From contig JAAUPF010000021.1 of assembly GCA_012034575.1 (NCBI GenBank), forward strand, positions 1-53,995: a DNA stretch of 53,995 nucleotides. Direction: 5' to 3'. The translations under genes and the position numbers were made by a program. The notes beneath the pieces were generated by a model that saw only the letters and a list, made by a program, of their open reading frames with translations, searched no databases and was not told the DNA's origin. Shown here piece by piece: positions 1-8,715 of this stretch. The first letter of the stretch is position 1. Each line of letters begins with the position of its first letter. The DNA is from Richelia sp. CSU_2_1. GTDB lineage: Bacteria > Cyanobacteriota > Cyanobacteriia > Cyanobacteriales > Microcoleaceae.

Positions 1-137
1 CTCTCCCCCTCTCCCCCTCTTCCTTTTACTGATGAAGCTCGATCGCGCTTTCTGGCAAAAGATGCAGCAATCGATCGGCAAGTGTGTTAACCTACACTCA
101 AAACCCGTAATTTTCCACTATCGGGAGATAGATCGTC

Positions 138-1793
138 GTGTCGGTTCTAGCACCTCAAACTCCGAATTACAAATGGTTTAGCTGTATTTCCAGCACCGTG
201 CTGACAGCATTGTTCCTGTGGCCGGTTGCCAGCAATCCAGCTACCGCCCAAAGTCCCCAAAATCGAGAACTGAAAATCGGCGTCGTGCAGCGTTTCGGCA
301 CTAAAGTAACGGATAAATTGACCCTGAAAGCATTATCGGGCGATCGCTTAACTTTGCGTTACAAAACTCCTCAAGGGATGGCAACTGCAAATACAGCCAG
401 CATCAGGTTAGAAATAGCGGCCAGGCAGTTAGAAACACCGATTGTAGAAGAACGAGTGGTACTCAGTTCCCACCGCAGTTTTGAGAGTGCGGAAGACAGT
501 GCAGAAAGATGGTGCGCCAAGGGAATTGAAGTAGAAATCGCTCAACCTTTCCGGTGGCAAGTTTGGGCTAAAAGAGATGTTTACAATTCGCCTTTGGTGC
601 GGCGTTGGCTGTTGCAAAGCTTGCAAGAACAAGGTAACAAAACAGCTTTTTTAGATACTAAAGTTTTCCAGCAAATACCGCAGGCATTTTGGGTATTGAA
701 CGGTTTTCGCTTCAACCGCAACGAGTTAGATGTTTCTGCTGGTAAAAATGTTATTGAAGTATTAGAACAAACTACGCAAGAGGCAACTGCTGCGGAACCG
801 GAAAAAGCGATCCAACAAACCCGCCGCTACGGGGGAAGTTTGCACTTGCAAAGAAATGCTTACGGTACTTATACTTTGGTGAATGAAGTGCCGACAGAAA
901 CTTATTTGCGGGGAGTGGTGCCGCACGAAATCGGGGCTTTTTCTCCTTATGCTTCGATCGTCGCTCAAACTATTTTGGCAAGAACTTACGCGCTGCGAAA
1001 CTTGCGCAGGTTTGCTGTGGATAATTACGAGTTGTGCGCTGATGTTAACTGTCAAGTTTATAAGGGCTTGACTGAAGTTTACCCGCAAACTGACAGGGCG
1101 ATCGGCGAAACTGCAGGTCTGGTATTAACTTATGAAAATGAGTTGGTAGACGCGCTGTATTCGGCTGCTAGCGGTGGGGTGACTGCACCTTTTGGCGATG
1201 CGTGGCACGGGTCGGAACGTCCTTATTTGCGAGCGGTAATTGATTCGCCGAAAAATGTTTGGGATTTGTCGAAGCAGAGTTTGGCGGATGAGAATAATTT
1301 CCGCCGTTTTATGAGTTTGAAACAGGGATTTAATGAGGAAAAAGAAGATACTTTTCGGTGGCGGGAAGAAGCTTCTTTAAATGCGATCGCGGGTTTTCTC
1401 AAACAGTATTTTCAGAAGAAACAGAGTCCGTTTGCTAAGTTGAAAACAGTCAGTCAGGTGCGGGTAGTAGAAAGGTCGCCTGCAGGTAGGGTGATGAAAA
1501 TGCAGGTAGACAGCGATTTGGGGACGATCGATATTGATAAAGATGAAGTTCGCAATGCTTTTTATCCGCCGATAAGTACGCTGTTTTATCTAGAGCCTAT
1601 TTACAATGCAGACAGAACTCTCAGCGGTTATGCTTTTGTTGGAGGCGGTTTCGGGCACGGCGTGGGAATGAGTCAAACTGGTTCTTACAATTTGGCTAAT
1701 TTGGGTTGGAATGGCGAACGCATTCTCAGTTTTTATTTTCCTGGAGCTCAGGTGCAGTCGCTGAACGATACTATTACATTTTGGCGGGAATAA
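138..1793 (+). CDS. SpoIID/LytB domain protein, exported
   Basis: A 551-residue protein with an N-terminal signal sequence (hydrophobic stretch about residues 14-37, ending near NPATAQ). The C-terminal half, about residues 235-551, carries the SpoIID/LytB signature: EVPTETYLRGVVPHEI, then AQTILARTYAL, and GGFGHGVGMSQTG near the end. SpoIID of sporulating Firmicutes is a lytic transglycosylase acting on denuded peptidoglycan; cyanobacteria keep large SpoIID-like proteins of uncertain role, so a periplasmic peptidoglycan function is inferred. It starts at GTG after a purine-rich GGGAGA. It is monocistronic; a palindrome follows 40 bp after the stop. Confidence 0.88.
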   Translation: MSVLAPQTPNYKWFSCISSTVLTALFLWPVASNPATAQSPQNRELKIGVVQRFGTKVTDKLTLKALSGDRLTLRYKTPQGMATANTASIRLEIAARQLETPIVEERVVLSSHRSFESAEDSAERWCAKGIEVEIAQPFRWQVWAKRDVYNSPLVRRWLLQSLQEQGNKTAFLDTKVFQQIPQAFWVLNGFRFNRNELDVSAGKNVIEVLEQTTQEATAAEPEKAIQQTRRYGGSLHLQRNAYGTYTLVNEVPTETYLRGVVPHEIGAFSPYASIVAQTILARTYALRNLRRFAVDNYELCADVNCQVYKGLTEVYPQTDRAIGETAGLVLTYENELVDALYSAASGGVTAPFGDAWHGSERPYLRAVIDSPKNVWDLSKQSLADENNFRRFMSLKQGFNEEKEDTFRWREEASLNAIAGFLKQYFQKKQSPFAKLKTVSQVRVVERSPAGRVMKMQVDSDLGTIDIDKDEVRNAFYPPISTLFYLEPIYNADRTLSGYAFVGGGFGHGVGMSQTGSYNLANLGWNGERILSFYFPGAQVQSLNDTITFWRE

Positions 1794-1833
1794 AGACTAT
1801 TTAACTATTAGCTATTGATTAAAATAAATGTAA

Positions 1834-1856
1834 GGGACGCGGCAATACCGCGTCCC
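1834..1856. repeat. dispersed palindrome, GGGACRCGGCA type
   Basis: A near-perfect inverted repeat, GGGACGCGGCA / TACCGCGTCCC, with a one-base centre. Related copies lie near 25977, 26018, 29462, 31977 and 51583. This copy is 40 bp downstream of the SpoIID-like gene and is followed by TATTT, so it could also end transcription, but its recurrence marks it first as a repeat family. Confidence 0.75.
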
Positions 1857-1924
1857 TATTTCCCTACATCATGTTAAATTAACTTGATTTGAAACTGGTT
1901 GCCGGCTCAAACAGCTATTAATTA

Positions 1925-2700
1925 TTGACGTACTCCCCACGATGAATCGACGGGGATTCTCAAAGGTTGCATGAAAGCGGGTTAAAAACCGCGCCAGAAT
2001 GCTTTCTTCTTCCTGCTTCTGGGATTCTTAACTAGACTGTTGCCAGTCCCCGTCAGACCATCTCCACAGGCATTTTCTTTAACGTCCAAGAGGCGTCCCC
2101 CCTCGGACAATTGAACTAACCCACGATTGCGAATTACTTGTGCTGCTGCCACGTCACGATGCGTGGTGTAGTCGCAGTGAGGGCATTCATGAATTCTGTC
2201 ACTTAACTGTTTCGGGCCAGTGTGCGTGTCGCATTGCGGGCATATTTGAGAAGTGTAATATGAGTTCACTTGGTCAAAGTACACCCCGCGCTTGGAACAC
2301 ATCCATTCTAGGATTGATACAAACTGTCCGAATCCAGCATCAAGAGTGTGTTTGCCAAACATTCCTTTCGCCCAAACGCGAAAATCAATATCTTCAACAA
2401 ACACCATTCCAGCATTATCGCAAAGTTGCACAGCTCTTTTAAAATGCCAATCTTTTCGCGTGTCTGCAATGCGTTGGTGGAGTCGCGCAATTTTTCGGTT
2501 CAGTTTGTGACGGTTGTTCGACCCTTTCTTCTTGTGTTTTAACCTGCGCTGCAGCAATGAAAGCTTGCGTTGCAGTGTTTTTAAGAAACGAGGTCGCTCA
2601 ATCAGTGTTCACCTACCGCACCGCAATTAACGCGACATTCCTCCAGCCACTGAATCAAAGATTACAGTGGGGGCATCCTGCCCAGATTAGGTGACAGCCG
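1925..2700 (-). mobile_element. IS200/IS605 (IS1341-type) remnant
   Basis: A deletion derivative of a TnpB-bearing element. On the right-end side is the imperfect hairpin CCCCACGATGAATCGACGGGG (about 1936-1956), the usual IS200/IS605 subterminal form. On the other side, CCACTG ... CAGTGG (about 2648-2671) forms a second hairpin. Between them only the C-terminal part of tnpB survives. No TnpA (Y1 transposase) is present, so movement would need help in trans. The outer boundaries are estimates. Confidence 0.7.
1982..2600 (-). pseudogene. tnpB: TnpB RNA-guided nuclease, N-terminally truncated
   Basis: The open frame of about 200 codons matches the C-terminal half of IS605 OrfB/TnpB (normally about 400 aa). 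Readable parts are a basic helix region (RLKHKKKGSNNR), the RuvC-II glutamate in FVEDIDF, the zinc finger CPQC ... CPHC and the RuvC-III aspartate in THRDVAAAQ. The N-terminal lobe and the RuvC-I GIDxG aspartate are missing. Homology begins abruptly near IERPRFLKTLQRKL, about 2598, where an unrelated stop-containing segment joins. TnpB needs RuvC-I, -II and -III, so this product cannot cut DNA. A TTG at 2557 could start a 191-aa product. Confidence 0.88.
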
Positions 2701-2716
2701 ATAACTGAGCGAGTTT

Positions 2717-3016
2717 CTAGTAGAGCGATTCTTCTTGGTGAGTTTCGATCGTACAGTCAGACTTGGGATAAGCAACGCAGGTAAGCACAAAGCCGGCCTC
2801 GATTTGGTCGTCATCTAAGAAAGATTGGTCGGATTGATCGATTTCGCCTTCTTTGATTTTGCCAGCGCAAGTGGAGCAAGCACCAGCGCGACAAGAATAG
2901 GGGAGGTCGAGTCCTGCTTCTTCCGCAGCGTCGAGAATGTAAGTATCGTCATCAACTTCAATGGTCTGGTTAATTCCTTCGGCTTCGCTGATGAGGGTAA
3001 CTTTGTAAGTTGCCAT
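2717..3016 (-). CDS. petF: [2Fe-2S] plant-type ferredoxin
   Basis: A 99-residue protein, the usual length of photosynthetic ferredoxin I. The cluster ligands are visible as CRAGACSTC (Cys-x4-Cys-x2-Cys) and a final Cys in FVLTCVAYP. It is strongly acidic, as expected for docking to photosystem I, FNR and other acceptors. It carries electrons from PSI to NADP reductase, nitrite reductase, thioredoxin reductase and bilin reductases. A good Shine-Dalgarno (GAGAGG, 3024-3029) precedes the ATG, and a TATAAT-like -10 lies on the minus strand at 3047-3052. It is divergent from bvdR. Cyanobacteria hold several ferredoxins; this is the PetF type. Confidence 0.95.
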   Translation of the reverse strand: MATYKVTLISEAEGINQTIEVDDDTYILDAAEEAGLDLPYSCRAGACSTCAGKIKEGEIDQSDQSFLDDDQIEAGFVLTCVAYPKSDCTIETHQEESLY

Positions 3017-3401
3017 GCAGTAATCCTCTCAAAAATTCAACAAAAGATTATAAATTTTCCTAATGCAAACTCTAAGGGTCTATTAGCTCTTAAGTTTGGA
3101 CTTAGGTTCGTTCTCTCTATGATATTAGGGGAAAGTAGGTAGCTTGACACACTTATTTACAGAAAATTTGAATGGGATTAGTTATAACATTTTCTAATTT
3201 CATCCTGATTGCTTATACTTATCTTGAAGTCAGCGGAACGTCAGTCTTTGGGATCGATCGAGCGGCGCGTTTGTCGCAAGGGACAATGAAATATATAGTA
3301 GGAGGGCGTCAAGATCGGAGGTTCGCGCCCAGATAGCCCCTAGGGTCGATCGATCCTGCAAGCTTTACACAGCAAGCCTTGAAGTCGAATTTGCAACTAG
3401 C
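3017..3401. other. divergent intergenic region between petF and bvdR
   Basis: This 385-bp region should hold both promoters. On the minus strand there is a TATAAT-like box at 3047-3052. On the plus side, 3300-3345 has a GGGCG / CGCCC stem (GGAGGGCGTC ... TTCGCGCCCAG) that could be a 5' leader hairpin of bvdR. I recognise no known RNA family and no protein-coding frame. Confidence 0.4.
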
Positions 3402-4415
3402 ATGACTGATATTGATACTAGCTCCAATTTTGCGGTTAATTCTCCTATTAAAGTGGGGATTGTGGGTACTGGTTTTGCGGCCAAGCTGAGGGCCGAGATG
3501 CTGTCAGCGGACTCGAGATCGCGCTTGATAGCAGTTGCAGGCCGCGATCCCGAGAAGACAGCAGCATTTTGTCAAGCATTTGCCGCCGAGGCTGCGGTTT
3601 CTTGGCGGAAGCTGGTAGAAAGAGAGGATTTGGATTTAGTAATTGTCTGTACTGTGAATCGGGATCACGGAGCGATCGCGCTGGCCGCTTTGGAAAATGG
3701 CAAGCACGTTGTAGTGGAATATCCTCTATCTTTGGAGGTATCACAGGCCGAAAGAGCGATCGAATTAGCCGAAAAACATCAAAAACTCCTGCATATCGAA
3801 CATATAGAACTGTTAGGCGGTTTGCATCTAGCGATTAAAGCATCTTTGCCCTTAGTTGGTAAAGTTTTTTACGCGCGCTACGTTACTGTTACGCCCCAGC
3901 GTACCGTACCGCAGCGCTGGACTTACCAGCCTTCGCTATTTGGTTTTCCCTTTGCCGGCGCGCTTTCTCGGCTGCACCGCTTTACCGATTTGTTTGGGGA
4001 AGTGGCTGGAGTTAACTGTCACAGCCAATTTTGGGAAACTCATCCTGATTTTTATAAAGCTTGTTTGTGCAACGCACAGTTGCACTTTATCAATGGAATT
4101 TTTGCTGAGGTTGTGTATGGAAAAGGTGAGGTTTTTTGGCAGTCGGAGAATGTTTTTACCATTTACGGGGAGCAGGGAACGCTGATTTTTACTCCCGAAT
4201 CGGGTCAATTGATTCAGGGAGAAAACAGGCAGGCAATTCCAGTGGGAACCAGGCGCGGTTTGTTTGCCAAGGATACGGATATGGTGTTGGAATGTTTGTT
4301 GAACGGTTCGCCTTTGTACGTGAAAAATACTAGCAGCTTGTATGCTTTAAAAGTTGCGGAGGCGGCGGCGCGATCGAGCGCTAGCGGTCAAACTGAAACT
4401 GTTATTAGCAGTTAA
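3402..4415 (+). CDS. bvdR: biliverdin reductase
   Basis: A 337-residue Gfo/Idh/MocA-fold oxidoreductase. The N-terminal Rossmann motif is GIVGTGFAAKLRAEM and the conserved linker is EYPLSL. It matches remembered Synechocystis BvdR (328 aa) closely at EHIELLGG, QRWTYQPSLFGFP, ALSRLHRFTDLFG, YGKGEVF and GTLIF. BvdR reduces biliverdin IXalpha to bilirubin with NAD(P)H and is linked to phycobiliprotein and photoprotection physiology. It is monocistronic, divergent from ferredoxin, and followed by a strong terminator hairpin. Generic dehydrogenase annotation is possible, but the RFTDLFG/EHIELLGG signature is specific. Confidence 0.9.
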   Translation: MTDIDTSSNFAVNSPIKVGIVGTGFAAKLRAEMLSADSRSRLIAVAGRDPEKTAAFCQAFAAEAAVSWRKLVEREDLDLVIVCTVNRDHGAIALAALENGKHVVVEYPLSLEVSQAERAIELAEKHQKLLHIEHIELLGGLHLAIKASLPLVGKVFYARYVTVTPQRTVPQRWTYQPSLFGFPFAGALSRLHRFTDLFGEVAGVNCHSQFWETHPDFYKACLCNAQLHFINGIFAEVVYGKGEVFWQSENVFTIYGEQGTLIFTPESGQLIQGENRQAIPVGTRRGLFAKDTDMVLECLLNGSPLYVKNTSSLYALKVAEAAARSSASGQTETVISS

Positions 4416-4450
4416 GTTTGTATTGAGGACTTCAGTCCTCAATATTTAAA

Positions 4451-4487
4451 CCCACATTCCGCACACAGTTGGGGTGCGGAATGTGGG
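4451..4487 (+). terminator. hairpin terminator after bvdR
   Basis: A perfect 14-bp inverted repeat, CCCACATTCCGCAC and its complement, with a 9-nt loop, 36 bp after the bvdR stop. It is followed by TTG and no long T-run, so termination may be imperfect. A smaller hairpin, GAGGACTTCAGTCCTC, precedes it at about 4425-4440. Confidence 0.65.
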
Positions 4488-4643
4488 TTGTAAAATATCG
4501 CGGGATAATATGCTGAATTCGGTGTTCTCTTCGAGCCAGTTAACTAATGTTTCGGTTGACATCGCTTAACATCGGCGCAAGCCGAATTGTGGTAGTTGGT
4601 GTAGCATCTATTATATAGCAGTCCTAAATCATTCGTAAAAGTT

Positions 4644-4677
4644 GAGAAACCCGGTTTCTCTAAGAAACCGGGTTTCT
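4644..4677. repeat. paired GAAACCCGGTTTC palindromes
   Basis: Two back-to-back palindromes, GAGAAACCCGGTTTCTC (4644-4660) and AGAAACCGGGTTTCT (4663-4677). The same motif recurs near 25831, 28530, 28581-28608, 28644, 33472, 33539, 33590, 38964, 39002 and 50010. It is a dispersed intergenic repeat family in this genome. Confidence 0.85.
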
Positions 4678-4699
4678 GAAGCCCGATCGTTTTTACAAC

Positions 4700-4933
4700 T
4701 CATTTGGAACTGCTATATGCAAAAACTCGACAACCATTACTCAGCCATTTTTGGAGATTGTAAATGTACGATAGATTTACAAATGAAACTTTATACTCAT
4801 AAGCTATGATATCTCTTCCTCCATCTGGCTGTGCCACTGGAAAGCATTGAAAATCGGGAAATTCCTTAGCTAATAATGCCTGAGCAAACTCCTGAAATTT
4901 TTCGGAATTGAGGTTTTCAAAGGGATAATCCAT
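4700..4933 (-). pseudogene. N-terminal fragment of Mrr/restriction-like nuclease NTPase
   Basis: A 77-codon frame starting MDYPFENLNSEKFQEFAQ and reading QPDGGRDIIAYE. This resembles the N-terminal PD-(D/E)xK (Mrr-like) nuclease domain found on large cyanobacterial NTPase proteins. Only the first part of the domain remains. Homology fades after residue 50, and the frame ends beside a palindromic repeat, so the downstream NTPase part is gone. I infer a broken defence-type gene; the domain assignment is from motif memory only. It lies next to two other gene fragments. Confidence 0.55.
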
Positions 4934-5010
4934 AGGATTTATGTTTTTTCGCCTAGACTAAACAGACAAACATTATACCTCATTGCAAACAAAACATCTC
5001 GCAAGCAGAA

Positions 5011-5178
5011 TTAACTTTCAATTAGATTGTTAGGGATGCCCTGTTCTCCGGCGCGGGTGCGGGTCATGGGCGGCATGACGATGCGATTGGGCAATTGCAA
5101 GTTAGCAAGTTTTAGGGGTTGAAACAAAAGCTGATTGGATGCGGGTTTCATCGTTGTTACCTCTGGGAAATTCATCAT
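5011..5178 (-). pseudogene. N-terminal fragment of old yellow enzyme (alkene reductase)
   Basis: A 55-codon frame containing LLFQPLKLANLQLPNRIVM followed by PPMTRTRAGEQG. This is the characteristic N-terminus of NADH:flavin oxidoreductases of the old yellow enzyme family (NemA type, normally about 360 aa). Similarity stops after GIPNN, where LIES and a stop follow, so the FMN barrel is absent. It cannot be functional. It is the second of three truncated genes between 4.7 and 6.3 kb. Confidence 0.75.
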
Positions 5179-5283
5179 GTTCAAACAATAGCCCGTGCAA
5201 CAGACAAGAAAAAGGAGCTATAATTCATAACACTTGTGCAAAAAATTCAAAGATAAACAACTTGCTGTTTTTTAATAACACTA

Positions 5284-6072
5284 ATGTCCATCGAAAACCT
5301 ACAGGAATTGCTTGCTGAAGCGGGCGATCGCAAAACTAAAGAATGGTGGGAAGCTTATCTCAAACATTCCCTACCCTTTCGCGGTTTGAAACTGCCCCAA
5401 GTGCGAGCCATTCTTCATGCTTGGATAAAAACTGAAAATTTTACCGATCGACTGCCATCAAAACAACTCGATACCGCTTTATCTTTAATCCGCGAACCTT
5501 GGGGAGAAGATAAACTAGCTGGTATCTTAATTATTCAAGAAGTATTGCTCAAGCATAAATCTATCGATTGGGAATCCGATTTACCCAAATTTGCCGAACT
5601 ATTTGATGCCGGTTACATCAAGGAATGGAATACTTGCGATTGGTTCTGCGTCAAGGTTTTAAACCCGCTAATAAAACAGCAAGGAAAATCCTGTGCAACC
5701 GCTGTAATGGAGTGGTGCAAAGCCGATAATCTGTGGCGCAAACGAGCATCTGTGGTTAGTTTTGTCAATATTGCCAAACAGGGCGATCGCAACTTCCCCG
5801 ATTTTACTCAAATGCTACTAAATACTTGCGGTGTTGTCATTCAATCTTCAGAACGTTTTGCTCAAACGGGAACGGGTTGGGCATTGCGGGAACTCAGTTT
5901 AGCCGATCGACAGGCAGTTGTTGATTTTATTCAAATTAACAGCACTAAGTTTTCTAGCGAGGGATTGCGTTACGCGATGGAAAAATTTCCACCAAACCTG
6001 CAAACTCAACTCAAGCAATATCGCCAACAACAACTCAAATCGATCGATACCAAGGTTTGCGATCGCCTGTAA
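5284..6072 (+). CDS. AlkD-like DNA alkylation repair protein
   Basis: A 262-residue all-helical protein of the DNA alkylation repair (AlkC/AlkD, HEAT-like repeat) family. Recognisable stretches are PFRGLKLPQVRAI, EPWGEDKLAGILI, IKEWNTCDWFCVKVL and NLWRKRASVVSF. The family excises 3-methyladenine and 7-methylguanine without base flipping. The conserved W/D surface (NTCDW, WRKRAS) is present, so activity is plausible. The ATG start gives a full-length product. It stands alone between gene fragments. A second alkylation-repair protein, an alkyltransferase-like protein, lies at 31.6 kb. Confidence 0.85.
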   Translation: MSIENLQELLAEAGDRKTKEWWEAYLKHSLPFRGLKLPQVRAILHAWIKTENFTDRLPSKQLDTALSLIREPWGEDKLAGILIIQEVLLKHKSIDWESDLPKFAELFDAGYIKEWNTCDWFCVKVLNPLIKQQGKSCATAVMEWCKADNLWRKRASVVSFVNIAKQGDRNFPDFTQMLLNTCGVVIQSSERFAQTGTGWALRELSLADRQAVVDFIQINSTKFSSEGLRYAMEKFPPNLQTQLKQYRQQQLKSIDTKVCDRL

Positions 6073-6179
6073 CTACCCTTTTGTACGTCGCGATTTGACC
6101 TTTTTAATGTTGCTTAGGAACTTGGCGATCGCTTCAACTCAAAATCCTAAATTTAGCATCTATCAATATCTTCAAGAGA

Positions 6180-6297
6180 ATCAAAATATCGATCGCGCCG
6201 GGACTGACAGCATTGACTCGAATATTAGCAGTTGCATATTCCAGCGCGAGCGCCCGCGTTAAACCCAATACTGCGTGCTTGCTTGCCACATATCGCC
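6180..6297 (-). pseudogene. short-chain dehydrogenase (SDR) fragment
   Basis: About 40 codons reading [20 protein letters not shown] then [12 protein letters not shown]. This is the catalytic YxxxK helix and following strand of a classical SDR (normally about 250 aa). Both the Rossmann N-terminus and the C-terminus are missing. Adjacent sequence in the same frame is unrelated. It is a relic at the 3' flank of the GDSL gene. Confidence 0.8.
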
Positions 6298-6332
6298 AGA
6301 TGTCACAGATTGTATTGCTTCCATCTGAAAAC

Positions 6333-7385
6333 CTACCTAACTCCTTTGAGCTTTCTCCTTTTTGCCTTTGCACCTGCTAAAAACGCGGCAAAGGTAAACA
6401 TTCCCAGAGTTGTGACAGGTTCGGGAACGGCGGCGGATTCGATCGCTCTGAAGGCAGTGTTTGCAATCTGCTGGTGACCGACTCTGCCAGGGTGAATCCG
6501 ATCCCAGAAGAGGTAGGTATCTGGGTTTGAGCAGGCGGGTTGGGTGGGGAATAGTTCTAAACCTGGAGAGAAGGGCAGACAGGCATCGGTTACATTGGTT
6601 AAGCCAAACTGTTGTGGCGATCGAATAGCGTTGTTCAATAGGGATGCTACATCCACAGAGATCAAGGTGAGGTCGGGTCTTGCCTGACGCAACAAATCAA
6701 TTTGCCCAGCCAGTAGCGCATTGTGGGCTGTTGTTAAAGCAGTTAACCCGGCGGAAGTGGTTGGATCGCCTGTTACCAAGGGAATTTTGCCCAGATCCGG
6801 CAGATTGCTGACCAGAATATTGCGGGCACCGGAGTCTGCCAGCGATCGTACAAAGTCAATAGTATTGCCGACTGGTACAGCAGGGTTGGTTTGCCCCCCG
6901 CCAAGATAATCGTTGTTCCCGACCAGAACCGTGTAGAGGGCATCGGGATCTACAACGGGATTGGTGAGTTGGAATTGCTGAAATTCTTGCTGCAAGCCCG
7001 GTAAGCCAGGAATAGGAGCCGTGTTGGTATCTCCGCTGGTGGCACTGATGTAGGCAAAGTTCTTGTTTGGGTCAACGGGCAGTCCCAATAGAGTGGCCAG
7101 GTCTTCTACCCAGAGAGGCCCGTTAGAAGCTCGTCCGTTAAAGTAGGGTGGCGAAGGAGGAAAGAGATTTCCTGTCAAGCGATAGACGTTTCCAGTATCA
7201 GACAGACTATCGCCAAACACGTACAGTCCTGTGAATGCTTGGGCGATCGCGGGTGTGGTGACAACGAGGGCGATCGGCAAAGCACCTACCAGGAATGTAT
7301 CTCGCGCCTGTCGCAATAAATTTTGGGCAATATTTTTCTGCTGAGGTCTATACTTCTGAGCCTTATTTTGCTTTTGAGCGCCCAT
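6333..7385 (-). CDS. SGNH/GDSL esterase with PEP-CTERM tail
   Basis: A 350-residue exported protein. Residues 1-50 form a long basic leader plus hydrophobic signal ending near PAIAQA. Block I is [11 protein letters not shown] (nucleophile Ser), block III is VGNNDYLGG, and block V is [12 protein letters not shown] with the Asp-His pair, so the GDSL triad is complete. The C-terminus has VPEPVTTLG, a hydrophobic helix and a KAKRRK tail, a PEP-CTERM sorting signal read by an exosortase. No exosortase is visible here. Its likely role is extracellular ester or lipid hydrolysis; the substrate is unknown. ATG start at 7385. Confidence 0.9.
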   Translation of the reverse strand: MGAQKQNKAQKYRPQQKNIAQNLLRQARDTFLVGALPIALVVTTPAIAQAFTGLYVFGDSLSDTGNVYRLTGNLFPPSPPYFNGRASNGPLWVEDLATLLGLPVDPNKNFAYISATSGDTNTAPIPGLPGLQQEFQQFQLTNPVVDPDALYTVLVGNNDYLGGGQTNPAVPVGNTIDFVRSLADSGARNILVSNLPDLGKIPLVTGDPTTSAGLTALTTAHNALLAGQIDLLRQARPDLTLISVDVASLLNNAIRSPQQFGLTNVTDACLPFSPGLELFPTQPACSNPDTYLFWDRIHPGRVGHQQIANTAFRAIESAAVPEPVTTLGMFTFAAFLAGAKAKRRKLKGVR

Positions 7386-7420
7386 ACTGAATCATCTCGC
7401 TACGAAACTCTCTAAACCAG

Positions 7421-7460
7421 TTTGACATTCTCCCCGCCGTAAAACCACGGGGATTCTAAA
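7421..7460. mobile_element. isolated IS200/IS605-type end hairpin
   Basis: The sequence GACATTCTCCCCGCC / CCACGGGGATTC has the layout of IS200/IS605 subterminal ends or TnpB guide-RNA scaffolds: a TTGACATTCTCC lead, a short CCCCG...CGGGG stem and ATTCT. No transposase is nearby. It is probably an element scar between the GDSL gene and the first glycosyltransferase. Confidence 0.5.
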
Positions 7461-7638
7461 CATCACTGGTAAACCGAAAAATTTTGGTTCGGTTTTCACT
7501 ACTTCATAACTGTTTACAAAATTATAAAGATTTTATTAAATCTACATAAGTGTTGCAGCAGTTACTACCATCGACTCAGATGTAGTGTGCCAACGCTCTG
7601 AAATTTCAATTTTTCAGCACTTTCTACAGGGATTCCGT

Positions 7639-8715
7639 ATGCGTATTGCTCAGGTAGCACCATTGTGGGAACGAGTTCCGCCTCCTGCTTACGGCGGCAT
7701 TGAATTAGTCGTCGGACTGCTGTGCGACGAACTGGTAAGGCGAGGTCATGAAGTAACGCTTTTCGCATCAGGGGATTCAATCAGTCTTGCAAAACTGGAA
7801 TCAGTTCACCCGCAAGCTTTGCGTTTAGATAAAGAAGTCAAAGAATACGGCATCTACGAAATGCTGCAACTCAGCCGGGTTTACGAAAAAGCAGCCGAAT
7901 TTGACATAATTCACTCCCATATGGGCTGCGCGGCTTTGCCCTATGCAAACCTCGTCAAAACTCCGACAGTGCACACTCTTCACGGCATTTTCACTCCGGA
8001 CAACGAGAAATTATTCACCTACGCGCGCCATCAACCCTACGTCAGCATCTCTGACGCTCAAAGAGAAGGGAGACTAAATCTCAACTGTGTAGCGACAGTC
8101 TACAACGGCATCGACCATACCACTTACGATTTTTACGAAAGCCCGCAAAAGCCGCCCTACCTAGCATTTCTGGGGCGGCTTTCTCCAGAAAAAGGACCGC
8201 ATTTGGCGATCGAAATTGCCAAGAAATCTGGCTGGACTTTAAAAATGGCCGGCAAGGTTGATGTGGTAGACCGCGAATACTTTGAGTCGCAAATCAAACC
8301 TCACATTGATGGCGAACAAATTCAATACTTAGGCGAAGCCAATCACGCTCAAAAAAGTGTATTGATGGGTAACGCAGCCGTAACTTTATTCCCCATTACC
8401 TGGCGCGAGCCTTTTGGTTTAGTAATGGTGGAATCGATGGTAACAGGTACGCCGGTCATTGCGATGTCAATGGGTTCCACTCCCGAAATCGTTGATGATG
8501 GCAAAACTGGCTTTTTGTGCCATACCGTTGATGAATGCGTAGCTGCAATTGATAAAGCAACGCAACTCAACCGCCGCGACTGTCGGGAACACGTAATTAA
8601 AAACTTCAGCGCTCAGAAAATGACTGAAGGTTACGAGGAAGTGTACCGCCAAATTTTAGCTGATAGCTTCTCGAAAAACGGTCACGCTCGGACTTTAATA
8701 GGGAGTGCTGTTTGA
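7639..8715 (+). CDS. glycosyltransferase family 4
   Basis: About 358 residues from the ATG at 7639, just before MRIAQVAPLWERVPPP; an upstream ATG in frame at 7585 would add 18 unconserved residues. It has the GT-B fold: N-terminal glycine loop AYGGIELVV, central FLGRLSPEKGPHLAIEIA, and C-terminal EPFGLVMVESMVTGTPVIA, with the E-x7-E motif of retaining GT4 enzymes. A sugar-nucleotide donor is expected but cannot be named. It opens a 12-kb polysaccharide cluster. It is likely cytoplasmic, acting at the membrane on lipid-linked intermediates. Confidence 0.9.
   Translation: MRIAQVAPLWERVPPPAYGGIELVVGLLCDELVRRGHEVTLFASGDSISLAKLESVHPQALRLDKEVKEYGIYEMLQLSRVYEKAAEFDIIHSHMGCAALPYANLVKTPTVHTLHGIFTPDNEKLFTYARHQPYVSISDAQREGRLNLNCVATVYNGIDHTTYDFYESPQKPPYLAFLGRLSPEKGPHLAIEIAKKSGWTLKMAGKVDVVDREYFESQIKPHIDGEQIQYLGEANHAQKSVLMGNAAVTLFPITWREPFGLVMVESMVTGTPVIAMSMGSTPEIVDDGKTGFLCHTVDECVAAIDKATQLNRRDCREHVIKNFSAQKMTEGYEEVYRQILADSFSKNGHARTLIGSAV

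Noticed and set aside
3300..3400. Possible structured RNA leader of bvdR
   Set aside because: Only one short stem visible and no match to a known riboswitch class; kept only as an intergenic note.
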